A program made the position numbers and the translations under genes. Below the pieces are notes generated by a model. The model was not told where the DNA came from. It did not search any database and saw only the letters and a program-made list of their open reading frames with translations. From NCBI RefSeq assembly GCF_900114015.1, contig NZ_FORN01000040.1, positions 1 through 55,543 on the forward strand: a stretch of 55,543 nucleotides of DNA, in the 5' to 3' direction. Origin of the DNA: Caulobacter sp. UNC279MFTsu5.1. GTDB lineage: Bacteria; Pseudomonadota; Alphaproteobacteria; Caulobacterales; Caulobacteraceae. Positions 48,395 to 55,543 of the stretch are shown here, one piece after another. The stretch's first letter is position 1, and each line of letters begins with the position of its first letter.

Positions 48395-48934
48395 ATGAGC
48401 CCTCACATCGCCCTGTTGCGCGGCGTCAATGTCGGCGGCCGCAAGGTGCTGAAGGACGACCTGCTGGGCCTGGCCAAGGACCTGGGCTTCGACGACGCCA
48501 AGACCCTGCTGGCCAGCGGCAACCTGGTGCTGTGGGGGAGGGGCGGCTCGGACGCCGACATCGAGCAACGCCTGGAGGACGGGCTGGAGAAGCGCATGGG
48601 CCTGCGCACCGAGTTCTTCGTCCGCACGCCGGCGGAACTGAGGGCGATCATCGACGCCAACCCCTATCCGGACGAGGCCAGGAGCCACCCCAACCACCTG
48701 CTGGTGCATTTCATGAAGGGGCCGCTGCCGGACGGGGACGAGGCGACGCTGCGCGCGGCGATCACCGGTCCCGAGACCTTCAAGGCCGGAACGCGCGAGC
48801 TCTATATCGACTACCCCGACGACGTCGGCCATTCGATGCTCGACCGCGACTGGAAGAAGACCAAGCGGGCGCCGCTGGGCACCGCCCGCAACTGGAACAC
48901 CGTGCTCAAGCTGGCGGCGATGGCGGGGCTCTGA
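48395..48934 (+). CDS. DUF1697 family protein
   Basis: A 179-residue cytosolic protein with the family's opening (HIALLRGVNVGGRKVLKDDLLGLAKDLGF) and TLLASGNLVLWG. Function is unknown. It is divergent from fumC by 130 nt and precedes nagX. Confidence 0.9.
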   Translation: MSPHIALLRGVNVGGRKVLKDDLLGLAKDLGFDDAKTLLASGNLVLWGRGGSDADIEQRLEDGLEKRMGLRTEFFVRTPAELRAIIDANPYPDEARSHPNHLLVHFMKGPLPDGDEATLRAAITGPETFKAGTRELYIDYPDDVGHSMLDRDWKKTKRAPLGTARNWNTVLKLAAMAGL

Positions 48935-49019
48935 AGTCCGCGACGGGTTTCCCAAGGCATCCTGCGTTCGGCCCGCCGCCGGCGTAGCGGATCGGCCTCC
49001 GTCATCTGGACAATGCGAT

Positions 49020-49033
49020 TTGACAGCGCTGTC
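49020..49033. promoter_or_regulatory. NagR/NagQ-type operator upstream of nagX
   Basis: TTGACAGCGCTGTC contains the 12-bp palindrome GACAGCGCTGTC, which matches the core of the TGACA-R-CG-Y-TGTCA sites known for LacI-family N-acetylglucosamine regulators. It overlaps a perfect -35 hexamer (TTGACA) 43 nt before the nagX start codon. Confidence 0.65.
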
Positions 49034-49075
49034 TTTTGTGGCAAGGTCCCGCCGACAAAAAGGGGGAGGTAAGCC

Positions 49076-50272
49076 ATGGACTCGGCGAAGGCGGGTGGTG
49101 GACGGATCGTTGCGCTGGATGTTCTGCGAGGACTGGCCGTCGCGGGCATGATTCTGGTGACCAGCCCGGGGGCGTGGGCCTATGCCTATGCGCCGCTCAA
49201 GCACGCGGCCTGGCGCGGGTGGACGCCCGCCGACCTGGTGTTTCCCACCTTCCTGTTCTGCGTCGGCGTGGCGATCGGCCTGTCCATCCCGCGCCTTAGG
49301 GTCGGAGAGGGGACCTCAGCCGCCCTGTGGAGCAAGATCGCCCGGCGCACGGCGCTGCTGATCCTGCTGGGCCTGGTGCTCAACGCCCTGCCCAGCTTCG
49401 ACCTGGCCCACCTGCGCATTCCGGGTGTCCTGCAGCGGATCGGCCTCTGCTACGCCCTGGCCAGCGCCATCTGCATCCTGTCCGCCCAGGCCGAGGCCGA
49501 CGGCCGGCTGCGCCTGAACGTCGTCGTCGTCGTCCTGGCCGTCGCTGGGCTGCTGGTCGGTTACTGGGCGTTGCTGACCTTCACGCCCGTGCCCGGGTTC
49601 GGCGTCGACCGCTGGGACTCGCAAGGGGCGCTGCCGGCCTTCATCGACCGGGCGGTCTTCACGATCCCCCACCTGTGGCCCTACGGCACGACCGAGGGCG
49701 TTGGGGTGACCTATGATCCGGAAGGCCTGCTCTCGACGTTTCCGGCCACGGTCAACGTGTTGCTGGGCGCCGTCGCGGCCGTGTTTCTGGCCCAGGCCAA
49801 CAACGGGCGCCAGGGACAGGGCCGCGTCCTGGCCGCCTTGCTCGTCCTGGGCGCGGCGCTGATCGTCGCCGGCCTGGCGCTGGACCCGATCGTGCCGGTC
49901 AACAAGCGCCTCTGGACGCCCAGCTTCGCCTTGTTCAGCAGCGGTGCCTCCCTGGTCGCCCTGATCGTGCTGCAGATCGTCCTGAAGGCGCGCGCGGCCC
50001 GGTTCGCGGCCTGGCCGCTGAAGGTGTTGGGCGGCAACGCCATCCTGGCGTTCGTGATGTCGCAGGTGCTGGGAGCCTGCGCCGGCCTGACCTTGCAGAC
50101 GCACCGGGCCGGGCTTCCAGACCTCACGCCCCAGGGCTTCGGCTTCGAGACGGCCCAGCGCCTGACCGCCGATCCCTACCTGGCCTCGTTCCTCTGCGCC
50201 CTGGCGATCCTGGCCCTGATCACCGCGGCGATCGCGCCTCTGCACCGGCGCGGGATCCATCTGCGGCTCTAG
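49076..50272 (+). CDS. nagX: NagX-like membrane protein (COG4299), N-acetylglucosamine utilisation
   Basis: A 398-residue inner-membrane protein with about ten helices, related to heparan-alpha-glucosaminide acetyltransferase. RIVALDVLRGLAVAGMILVTSPG (about 10-32), GWTPADLVFPTFLFCVGVAIGLS and the LRIPGVLQRIGLCY segment are diagnostic. In proteobacterial GlcNAc catabolic gene sets NagX is a predicted transporter or membrane enzyme. GGGGGAGGT precedes the ATG. The NagR-type operator supports induction by GlcNAc, yet no other nag gene is in the window. Confidence 0.88.
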   Translation: MDSAKAGGGRIVALDVLRGLAVAGMILVTSPGAWAYAYAPLKHAAWRGWTPADLVFPTFLFCVGVAIGLSIPRLRVGEGTSAALWSKIARRTALLILLGLVLNALPSFDLAHLRIPGVLQRIGLCYALASAICILSAQAEADGRLRLNVVVVVLAVAGLLVGYWALLTFTPVPGFGVDRWDSQGALPAFIDRAVFTIPHLWPYGTTEGVGVTYDPEGLLSTFPATVNVLLGAVAAVFLAQANNGRQGQGRVLAALLVLGAALIVAGLALDPIVPVNKRLWTPSFALFSSGASLVALIVLQIVLKARAARFAAWPLKVLGGNAILAFVMSQVLGACAGLTLQTHRAGLPDLTPQGFGFETAQRLTADPYLASFLCALAILALITAAIAPLHRRGIHLRL

Positions 50273-50347
50273 CGATGGCGGGGCGGCGAGCGGTCCGATA
50301 TAGGGGCGGGGCGCTCGAGAATGCTCTCGCGCCTCAGGAGACCGCTC

Positions 50348-50671
50348 ATGCTCGTCGCCACCACCAACGATCTGCCCGGCCATCGCATCGTCGCCCATCT
50401 GGGCCTGGTGCGCGGCGTCACCGTCCGCTCGCGCAGCGTGATCGGCAATATCGGCGGCTCGATCCAGTCGATCTTCGGCGGCAAGCTGTCGATCTATGTC
50501 GACTTGGCCGAGGCCGCCCGCAAGGAGGCCTACGACCTGCTGGTGGCCCACGCGGCCGAGATGGGGGCCAACGCCATCCTGGCCATGCGCTACGACGCCA
50601 ACGAGATCATGGAAGGCATCACCGAGGTGCTGGCCTACGGCACGGCGGTGAAGGTCGAGCCTCTGGCCTGA
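50348..50671 (+). CDS. YbjQ family (UPF0145) protein
   Basis: A 107-residue YbjQ protein: TTNDLPGHRIVAHLGLVRGVTVRSRSVIGNIGGSIQSIFGGK and AAEMGANAILAMRYDANEI are diagnostic. It forms a pentameric beta-sandwich in structures of relatives; function is unknown, sometimes linked to metal binding. AGGAG precedes the ATG at 50348. The RusA-like gene begins 1 nt after its stop. Confidence 0.9.
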   Translation: MLVATTNDLPGHRIVAHLGLVRGVTVRSRSVIGNIGGSIQSIFGGKLSIYVDLAEAARKEAYDLLVAHAAEMGANAILAMRYDANEIMEGITEVLAYGTAVKVEPLA

Positions 50672-50672
50672 C

Positions 50673-51059
50673 ATGGATGACGGCTGGACGCATCACGGCA
50701 AGGTCCGGGCCCGCGAGGACGACGGCGAACTGACCCTGGTGGTCGACGGCCTGACCACCCAGGCCAAATACTACAAGCCGCTGATCTACGAGTTCTTCCG
50801 CAAGGTCTGGCGTGGCTCGCGCCCCGCCTGGGGCGAGTTCTCGGTCGAGATCGGCATGGAGTTCGTCGGCGAGCCGCCGTGGATGGACCTGGACAACCTG
50901 GCCAAGGCCCTGCTGGACGCGATCAAGGGCTACGCCTTCCACGACGACGCCCAGGTCGCCCGGCTGCTGGTCGAGCGCCGCCCAGCCGAGCGCGAGCGGA
51001 TCGTCATCGTGGTGCGCAGGCTGGAGTCGCGCTTCCTGCGGGGGACGCTGGAGGGCTGA
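50673..51059 (+). CDS. RusA-like Holliday junction resolvase
   Basis: A 128-residue protein of the RusA endonuclease family, which cuts four-way DNA junctions. The active-site set is present: D72 and D74 in WMDLDNLAKALLDAIKG, K78, and D91/D92 in FHDDAQVARL, with nearly the spacing of E. coli RusA (D70, D72, K76, D91). RusA genes usually sit in prophages; here no phage gene is near and the gene is coupled to ybjQ. It may be a domesticated copy. A GC-rich repeat follows. Confidence 0.8.
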   Translation: MDDGWTHHGKVRAREDDGELTLVVDGLTTQAKYYKPLIYEFFRKVWRGSRPAWGEFSVEIGMEFVGEPPWMDLDNLAKALLDAIKGYAFHDDAQVARLLVERRPAERERIVIVVRRLESRFLRGTLEG

Positions 51060-51088
51060 GGCCTCCCTCTCGGCGGGCGCGTCGGTGA

Positions 51089-51191
51089 GACCCCCTCAGT
51101 CGCTTCGCGACAGCTCCCCCGGAGGGGGAGCACCTGCTCGGACTAGATCCTCCCCCTCTGGGGGAGGTGGCCCGAAGGGCCGGAGGGGGTC
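51089..51191. repeat. GC-rich intergenic hairpin repeat
   Basis: CCCCCTCAGTCGCTTCGCGACAGCTCC, CTCCCCCTCTGGGGGAG and GGCCCGAAGGGCC then GGAGGGGGTC. It is a close relative of the copies at 20880 and 31586 and lies between two converging genes. Confidence 0.75.
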
Positions 51192-51201
51192 TTCGCTGTC
51201 C

Positions 51202-53421
51202 CTAGGCGTTCCAGAACTCCAGGAAGCCCCAGGCCGCCAGCAGCAGGGCGAAGCCCAGGAAGATCAGTGTCGTGCAGGTGAAGGCCAGCTTGCGCAGCGA
51301 GGTCCAACTGTCGACCCGCCGGCCGCCGCGCCACACCACCGGCAGCATGGCCAGGGTGGCGATGGTCAGCAGGGTGGCCACGAAGGCGCAGGCCGAGGCG
51401 CTGAGCAGCCAGCCGCTGGGCCAACCGTAGAACACCTTGGCCAGGTCGCCGGCCCCGCTGGCGAACACGCCAACGCCGATCAGGGCGATCAGCCAGAGGA
51501 TGGCCTGGATGGTCTGCAGCAGGCTGGCGCGGGCCTGGGTCGGGGTCTGGCGCGCCTCGCGGCGGTCGCGGGTGGCCACGCCGACCAGGGTGGCCAGGGC
51601 GGCCAGGCCGGCCAGGGCGGCGATGGTGGTCAGCAGGCCGCGCTGGTACGGGAAGCCGATGCGCTCGAACGCCGCCCCGCCCATCGGCGAGAAGAACCGC
51701 GCCACCTTGCCGTCCTCGCGCTGGAACACCAGCAGGCCCGCGCCGCTGGCGGGCGCGAAGGTGTCGGGCTGGTCGGTGGCGGACCATTGGCTGGACTTGC
51801 CGTCGATCGTCAGGGTCAGGCGGCCGTCCGGCGCGGCGCGCACGGTCGCCTCGCCGATCAGGCGGTCGATGAAGCCCTCCAGCCCGCCATAGGCGCGGCG
51901 GGTGGTCAGGAACCGGCCCTCGTAGGCGCGGGCCTCGTCGTGGGTGATCCGGCTGGCGGCGGGGATCTCCGGACGCGGAGCGTAGAAGCGCTCGATGATG
52001 GTTGCGGGCAGACTGGCGGGCAGGTCGGCGCCGGTGTCGGTGTTGACCGCCACGAATACGCCCAGGCCCAGCTCGGGAACCATGACCAGGTTGGAGTGGA
52101 ACCACAGGGTCGCGCCGGCATGGCCGAAGCCGCGCTTGCCGCCGGGCAGGGGGATGTCCATGAAGCCGGCGTTCCAGCCCGGCGCGCCTTCTGCCGGGCG
52201 GTACATCGGCGTACGGAACAGGGCGCTGGTCCGGGGCGAGAAGACCGTCCGGCCGTCGATCGTCCCGCCGTTCAGCAGCAGGGTCATATAGCGAGCCATG
52301 TCGCCGGCCGTGCTGGAGGCGGCGCCGGCGGGGGCGATGTGGCCGACGAACTCCGGCGCCTCGGTCTGGAAGCCCAGCGGGGTCCAGCGGAAGCCGTCCG
52401 ACAGGTCGGCGGCCAGGGCCGGGGCCATCGGGGCGGGCAGGTCGTCGCGCCACGGATGGTTCTCGCGGAAGGTCGTGTGGGTCAGGCCGGCGGGCAGGAT
52501 CACCTGGTCGGCGATCACCTTCTCGAACGGCTGGCCGGTGACGTTGGCCAGGGCCGCGCCGGCCAGGCCGACGCCGTAGTTGGAATAGGCCGGCAGCAGG
52601 CCCGGCTCGCGCACGCGGTTGGGGCGCTCCTGACGCAAATACAGCTCCAGCGGCCGTTCGCGGCGCAGGTCGCGCTCGAACAGCTGGCCCAGAGCCCGGT
52701 CCTCGAACCCGGCGGTGTGGGTCATCAGGTCGCGTAGCCGCACCGGGGTCTTCTTGCCCTGGTCCTTCAGCTGCAGTTTCTCGGGCAGGTAGACGTTGAT
52801 CGGGGCGTCCAGGCGCATGCGCCCGGCCTCGACCTCGTTCATCAGGGCGATCCAGGTGAAGGTCTTGGAAATCGAGCCCACGCGGAACAGGGTCGTGTCG
52901 GGATCGACGCGCCGGCCGTCCTTCAGGCTGGCGACGCCATAGCCCTTCTTCAGTGCCACCTGGCCGTTCTGGACGACGGCGATGGTCACGCCGGCGATGT
53001 GGTCGCGGGCCATGCGGTCGCGCACGACGCCGTCGACATAGGCCTCGAGGTCGGCGACGGGCAGCGGGGCGGCGGCGCTGGCGGGCGCCGGAGGAGGGGG
53101 CGGGGGGGCGGCGTTCGGCGCGGTGGCGACGGGCGTCGCGGCCGGCCTCGCCACCGGGGACGCCGCCGGCGCGGACGTCGGCGTCGTGGCGGTTCGGGCG
53201 ACGGCGGGGGCGGTCGGCGCGGCGGGGCGGGGGCGCGGCGCGCGGCGGCGGCGAACCGTCGACGTATAGGGGATCGGGGCGGAGGGCAGGGTGGCGAGCG
53301 TCGCCGCGGGCGACCGCGGGGCCGGGGCGACGTCCTGGGTCTCAGCCATCGTCGCGCCAAACAGGCCGCAGCCGATGACTGCCGCTGAGAGAACGGCCCT
53401 GAACGAAAGACGCAGCGTCAC
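51202..53421 (-). CDS. Serine hydrolase (class C beta-lactamase/esterase family) with C-terminal membrane domain
   Basis: 739 residues. A signal-like segment (about 1-27) is followed by a Pro/Ala-rich linker (about 28-120), then a beta-lactamase-fold hydrolase (about 125-470) with SISK (S183, K186), AYSNYG (Y279) and GHAGAT. After a further soluble region come about five membrane helices (about 590-739). The domain order fits exported penicillin-binding or esterase-like peptidases anchored in the inner membrane; the substrate is unknown. The GTG at 53421 was chosen, with GAGG 8 nt upstream, over a TTG at 53427. Confidence 0.88.
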   Translation of the reverse strand: MTLRLSFRAVLSAAVIGCGLFGATMAETQDVAPAPRSPAATLATLPSAPIPYTSTVRRRRAPRPRPAAPTAPAVARTATTPTSAPAASPVARPAATPVATAPNAAPPPPPPAPASAAAPLPVADLEAYVDGVVRDRMARDHIAGVTIAVVQNGQVALKKGYGVASLKDGRRVDPDTTLFRVGSISKTFTWIALMNEVEAGRMRLDAPINVYLPEKLQLKDQGKKTPVRLRDLMTHTAGFEDRALGQLFERDLRRERPLELYLRQERPNRVREPGLLPAYSNYGVGLAGAALANVTGQPFEKVIADQVILPAGLTHTTFRENHPWRDDLPAPMAPALAADLSDGFRWTPLGFQTEAPEFVGHIAPAGAASSTAGDMARYMTLLLNGGTIDGRTVFSPRTSALFRTPMYRPAEGAPGWNAGFMDIPLPGGKRGFGHAGATLWFHSNLVMVPELGLGVFVAVNTDTGADLPASLPATIIERFYAPRPEIPAASRITHDEARAYEGRFLTTRRAYGGLEGFIDRLIGEATVRAAPDGRLTLTIDGKSSQWSATDQPDTFAPASGAGLLVFQREDGKVARFFSPMGGAAFERIGFPYQRGLLTTIAALAGLAALATLVGVATRDRREARQTPTQARASLLQTIQAILWLIALIGVGVFASGAGDLAKVFYGWPSGWLLSASACAFVATLLTIATLAMLPVVWRGGRRVDSWTSLRKLAFTCTTLIFLGFALLLAAWGFLEFWNA

Positions 53422-53539
53422 GAACAAGACCTCGCCAGCTTATGAGAAATAAGGGTGAGCAGACTTCTAGGGCGCCCCGGCCAGGGATCAAAGGGGATGT
53501 GGCCCCGCCCGGGCGTCTTTCCCGTGGACGCCTGATCGG

Positions 53540-54346
53540 TCAGCGGCGCCTGAGGGACGCGGTGGGTTTGGCGGGGTCTCGCGGCGGAAAGGCGTAGAGG
53601 GGCAGCAGCGGTCGCAGGCCGGCGCCGATCCACAGCTGCGGCTCCGAGGCCGGCTCGGCGCCCGTGTCGTGTTCGCGCCGGGCCACGCAGGCCTGCACCG
53701 CCCGACCCAGGGCGGCGAAGTCGTGGACGGCGGGCGCCGACGAGAGGAAGCAGTCGTCGAAATAGGGGTACTTGTCGTCCTCGCTGCAGCCGAACGAGGT
53801 GCGGTCCGACCGCGCCGCCGTCAGGATCATCCGGTCGTCGCGCTGCAGCGGCTTGACGAAGACCCCCGAAAAACAGGCCGAGACCACGACGATCGACGGA
53901 CGGGCCGGGCAAGCGTCGTCGACCACGGCCGCCAGCAGGGTGGGCGGCAGGAGGTCTTCGTCCAGCAGCGCGCCCTCCGGCGCGCCGTGGCTGGTGAGAT
54001 AGACCAGGCACCCGGCGGGATGCGTGGCCGCTAGGGCGCTCAGGTCGGCGTGAATGGCGCGAAGGTCGGTCTTGCGGGGCTTCACGGCCATATAACGCTT
54101 GGGGCGCACCGAATACTGACGGATGGCGTCCGGCGAGAAGCCCAGCCCGGCCAAGGTCAGGCTCACGTCGCGCCGGGCGTTGTCGAAGGCCTCGGTCGGG
54201 CCGCCCGAATGGGCGCGCCAGTCGCCGGCCACGACGACGGCGGCCCAGTCGGCGAACGGCGAGCCGTTAGCCTGGGCGGCCCGGGCGGGCGCGACGAGGA
54301 GCAGTGGCAGCAGCAGACCCAGGACCAGGCTTGCGAACCGTCGCAT
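53540..54346 (-). CDS. Peptidase C13 (legumain/caspase-like) family protein, exported
   Basis: A 268-residue clan CD cysteine peptidase. The signal peptide ends near ARAAQA (residue 25). The catalytic pair is H120-G121 in YLTSHG and C158 in VVSACFSG. TAARSDRTSFGCSEDDKYPYF, further on, matches the C13 substrate-pocket region. Legumains cleave after Asn/Asp; specificity here is untested. It begins 7 nt after the thioesterase stop, so it belongs to the sspB run. Confidence 0.88.
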   Translation of the reverse strand: MRRFASLVLGLLLPLLLVAPARAAQANGSPFADWAAVVVAGDWRAHSGGPTEAFDNARRDVSLTLAGLGFSPDAIRQYSVRPKRYMAVKPRKTDLRAIHADLSALAATHPAGCLVYLTSHGAPEGALLDEDLLPPTLLAAVVDDACPARPSIVVVSACFSGVFVKPLQRDDRMILTAARSDRTSFGCSEDDKYPYFDDCFLSSAPAVHDFAALGRAVQACVARREHDTGAEPASEPQLWIGAGLRPLLPLYAFPPRDPAKPTASLRRR

Positions 54347-54353
54347 GGCCCCG

Positions 54354-54839
54354 TTACGTCTTGAACTTCGAGAGCGGCGTGGGGATCGCCGTGGCGCTGG
54401 CCCTGGCCAGCAGCCGGCCTTCGGGGTCGTAGAGCTCGCCTTCCAGGAAGCAGACCGTCCGGCCCCACTTGACCACCCAGCCGACGCCCTTGAGCGGGCC
54501 TGGGATGGCCGGGCGCAGGAAGCTGGTCTTCATCTCCAGGGTCGGGACCACGCAGGTCATGCCCGAGGCGATCATGCCGGCCACCGACATGCACTCGTCC
54601 AGCATGGCGCAGACGTATCCGCCCTGGACCTGGCCCATCGGATTGCCAACCGCCTCGACCGAGGGGGCGAAGGCGACCTCGACCCGGCGCTCGGCCTGGC
54701 TGACCGCCAGCATGTGGAAGCCCAGGGTGCGGGCGCTGCCCGGCGGATTCCTGGAGGCGTGAAAGCGCGCGAGAATCGCCTCGTCCGTCAGGGCCTGCGG
54801 CGTTTCCGAGACCAGGTCGCTTGGGGCGATGTCGCTCAC
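54354..54839 (-). CDS. PaaI-type acyl-CoA thioesterase
   Basis: A 161-residue hotdog-fold thioesterase. FHMLAVSQAERRVEVAFAPSVEAVGNPMGQVQGGYVCAMLDECMSVAGM (about 41-90) contains the family's catalytic Gly-Gly/Asp region, and VVKWGRTVCFLEGELYD follows. The acyl group is unknown. It starts with GTG 4 nt after sspB and is followed closely by the C13 gene. Confidence 0.9.
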   Translation of the reverse strand: MSDIAPSDLVSETPQALTDEAILARFHASRNPPGSARTLGFHMLAVSQAERRVEVAFAPSVEAVGNPMGQVQGGYVCAMLDECMSVAGMIASGMTCVVPTLEMKTSFLRPAIPGPLKGVGWVVKWGRTVCFLEGELYDPEGRLLARASATAIPTPLSKFKT

Positions 54840-54843
54840 GCGG

Positions 54844-55329
54844 CTATTTCTTGCGGAACTGGTCGAGGGAGATGATCTTCGGCGCTTCCTCGCCCCCCTC
54901 GGCGGTGACGGCCGCTTCGGGTTCCGGCTCGGGCTCGGGCTCCTGCGGCGCGATCTCGGGAGCCTCGAACTGCAGGGCGAACTGCACCGACGGGTCGTAG
55001 AACCGGGTCACGGCCGCATAGGGGATCGACAGCCGCTTGGGCTGGCCGCCGAACTTCAGGGTCACCGAGAAGAAGGTCTCGCCGGGCGCCAGGTCCCAGT
55101 ACTGGTGCTGCAGGATGATGGTCATCTCGTCGGGATACTTGCCCAGCAGGTCCTGGGGGCCCGACACGCCCGCCGCCTGGGTCTTGAAGGTGATATACAG
55201 ATGGTGCGGCTCGGGCAGGCCGCCGGGCGCGGCGGCCTTCTTCAGCGCGGCCTTCACGACGCCGCGCAGGGCGTCCTGGGCCATCGCCTCGTACTGCATC
55301 AGGTCTTCAGGCGGATTGGTCTGGGCCAT
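54844..55329 (-). CDS. sspB: SspB-alpha, ClpX adaptor
   Basis: A 161-residue protease adaptor that tethers ssrA-tagged and other substrates to ClpXP. The folded part (about 1-120: EDLMQYEAMAQDALRGVVKAAL, HHLYITFKT, LQHQYWDLAPGETFFSVTLKFGGQPKRLSIPY) binds the tag; an acidic linker (PEPEPEPE) leads to the C-terminal ClpX-binding peptide ISLDQFRKK. This is the Caulobacter form, distinct from gammaproteobacterial SspB. The ATG at 55329 fits homologues; an in-frame ATG at 55338 is possible. It heads the thioesterase/C13 run. Confidence 0.93.
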   Translation of the reverse strand: MAQTNPPEDLMQYEAMAQDALRGVVKAALKKAAAPGGLPEPHHLYITFKTQAAGVSGPQDLLGKYPDEMTIILQHQYWDLAPGETFFSVTLKFGGQPKRLSIPYAAVTRFYDPSVQFALQFEAPEIAPQEPEPEPEPEAAVTAEGGEEAPKIISLDQFRKK

Positions 55330-55443
55330 GCGGTCCATCGTAAAGCGAGAACTGGAAAGAAGCGCGCAGAGTAGCGTGTCGCGAAGGCGGCGAGAAGGTG
55401 GGGGCATAGCGTTTTCTCCTCCTCCGCTGCACGGGTGAGGGAA

Positions 55444-55543
55444 GCCTGGGCGATGTCGTGGGAAGTGGAGGGATTCTGTTGGCAGGCTCCCCCATCCCTT
55501 CCAAGGAAGAGGAGGGAGCCTCGGCGATGTCGTGGGAAGTGGA
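55444..55543. repeat. Direct repeat with 74-nt period, cut by the window end
   Basis: A 26-nt unit (GCCT then a core of GATGTCGTGGGAAGTGGA) occurs at 55444-55469 and again at 55518-55543 with one mismatch. Between them are CTCCCCCATCCCTTCC and GGAAGAGGAGGGAG, which can pair. The second copy ends exactly at the window edge, so the array may continue. It lies upstream of sspB. Confidence 0.65.

Noticed and set aside
46387..48987. 866-codon plus-strand open frame over fumC and the GNAT gene
   Set aside because: It spans two opposite-strand genes and an intergenic region, which no real protein would do.
50673..51059. Prophage remnant around the RusA-like gene
   Set aside because: No integrase, attachment repeat or other phage gene is found nearby, and base composition does not change.

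Overview
The window is high-GC DNA (third codon positions almost all G or C) with the gene content of a Caulobacter-type alphaproteobacterium. The evidence is an alphaproteobacterial SspB ClpX adaptor, a subclass B3 metallo-beta-lactamase of the CAU-1 type placed directly after metF, a cobalamin methionine synthase split into two proteins, TonB receptor and Caulobacter-style DUF genes, and dispersed GC-rich intergenic hairpin repeats. I see no rRNA, tRNA, CRISPR array, transposase or complete prophage. It reads as ordinary chromosome with some accessory insertions.

Layout. 1-434 has no gene I can assign. 435-7330 (mostly minus) holds an exported dipeptidyl peptidase IV, signal peptidase I, a TonB-dependent receptor and a short CDF metal transporter. 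On the plus strand between them lie a likely small RNA under a LacI-type operator (about 2800-2888) and a 111-residue protein that appears to join a ribbon-helix-helix, a membrane helix and an EF-hand. 7485-9742 (plus) is ettA plus a DUF433/DUF5615 toxin-antitoxin pair. 10525-12619 carries a 2-hydroxyacid dehydrogenase, an exported protein and a VOC protein. 12694-20878 is a methionine/one-carbon cluster: an ArsR-methyltransferase fusion with a palindrome at its start codon, metF, the B3 beta-lactamase, the metH homocysteine half, a Ddl-like ATP-grasp ligase, a DUF4259 protein and the metH folate/B12/SAM half, almost all tightly packed or overlapping. 21083-22713 is a divergent LysR/azoreductase pair. 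22834-27389 has a DUF898 membrane protein, a DUF885 peptidase-like protein and an exported GH1 beta-glucosidase.

27439-33514 contains small exported and membrane proteins, a TerB/J-domain protein, an ABM monooxygenase, an Old Yellow Enzyme, and an SDR/SMP-30 pair behind a TetR-like operator. 33611-35508 is the thymidylate/folate block (thyA, dfrA, exported protein). 35607-39929 holds a CsgG-like/SH3 protein, DUF924, an RcnB-like protein, ilvC and a small exported protein. 40110-44184 has a CAP-domain protein, a deoxyribosyltransferase-like protein, a TrmN6-like methylase, a polyprenyl diphosphate synthase and a membrane protein. 44317-48264 carries an FkbM methyltransferase, YccF, a chromosomal ccdAB pair, a GNAT and fumC. 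48395-51059 has DUF1697, nagX behind a NagR-type operator, ybjQ and a RusA-like resolvase. 51202-55329 (minus) is sspB, a thioesterase, a C13 (legumain-like) peptidase and a large serine hydrolase.

Points most worth following up are the RHH-TM-EF-hand protein, the adjacent operator-controlled small RNA, the methionine cluster with cell-wall-type enzymes between the metH halves, the orphan RusA gene and the C13 peptidase after sspB.
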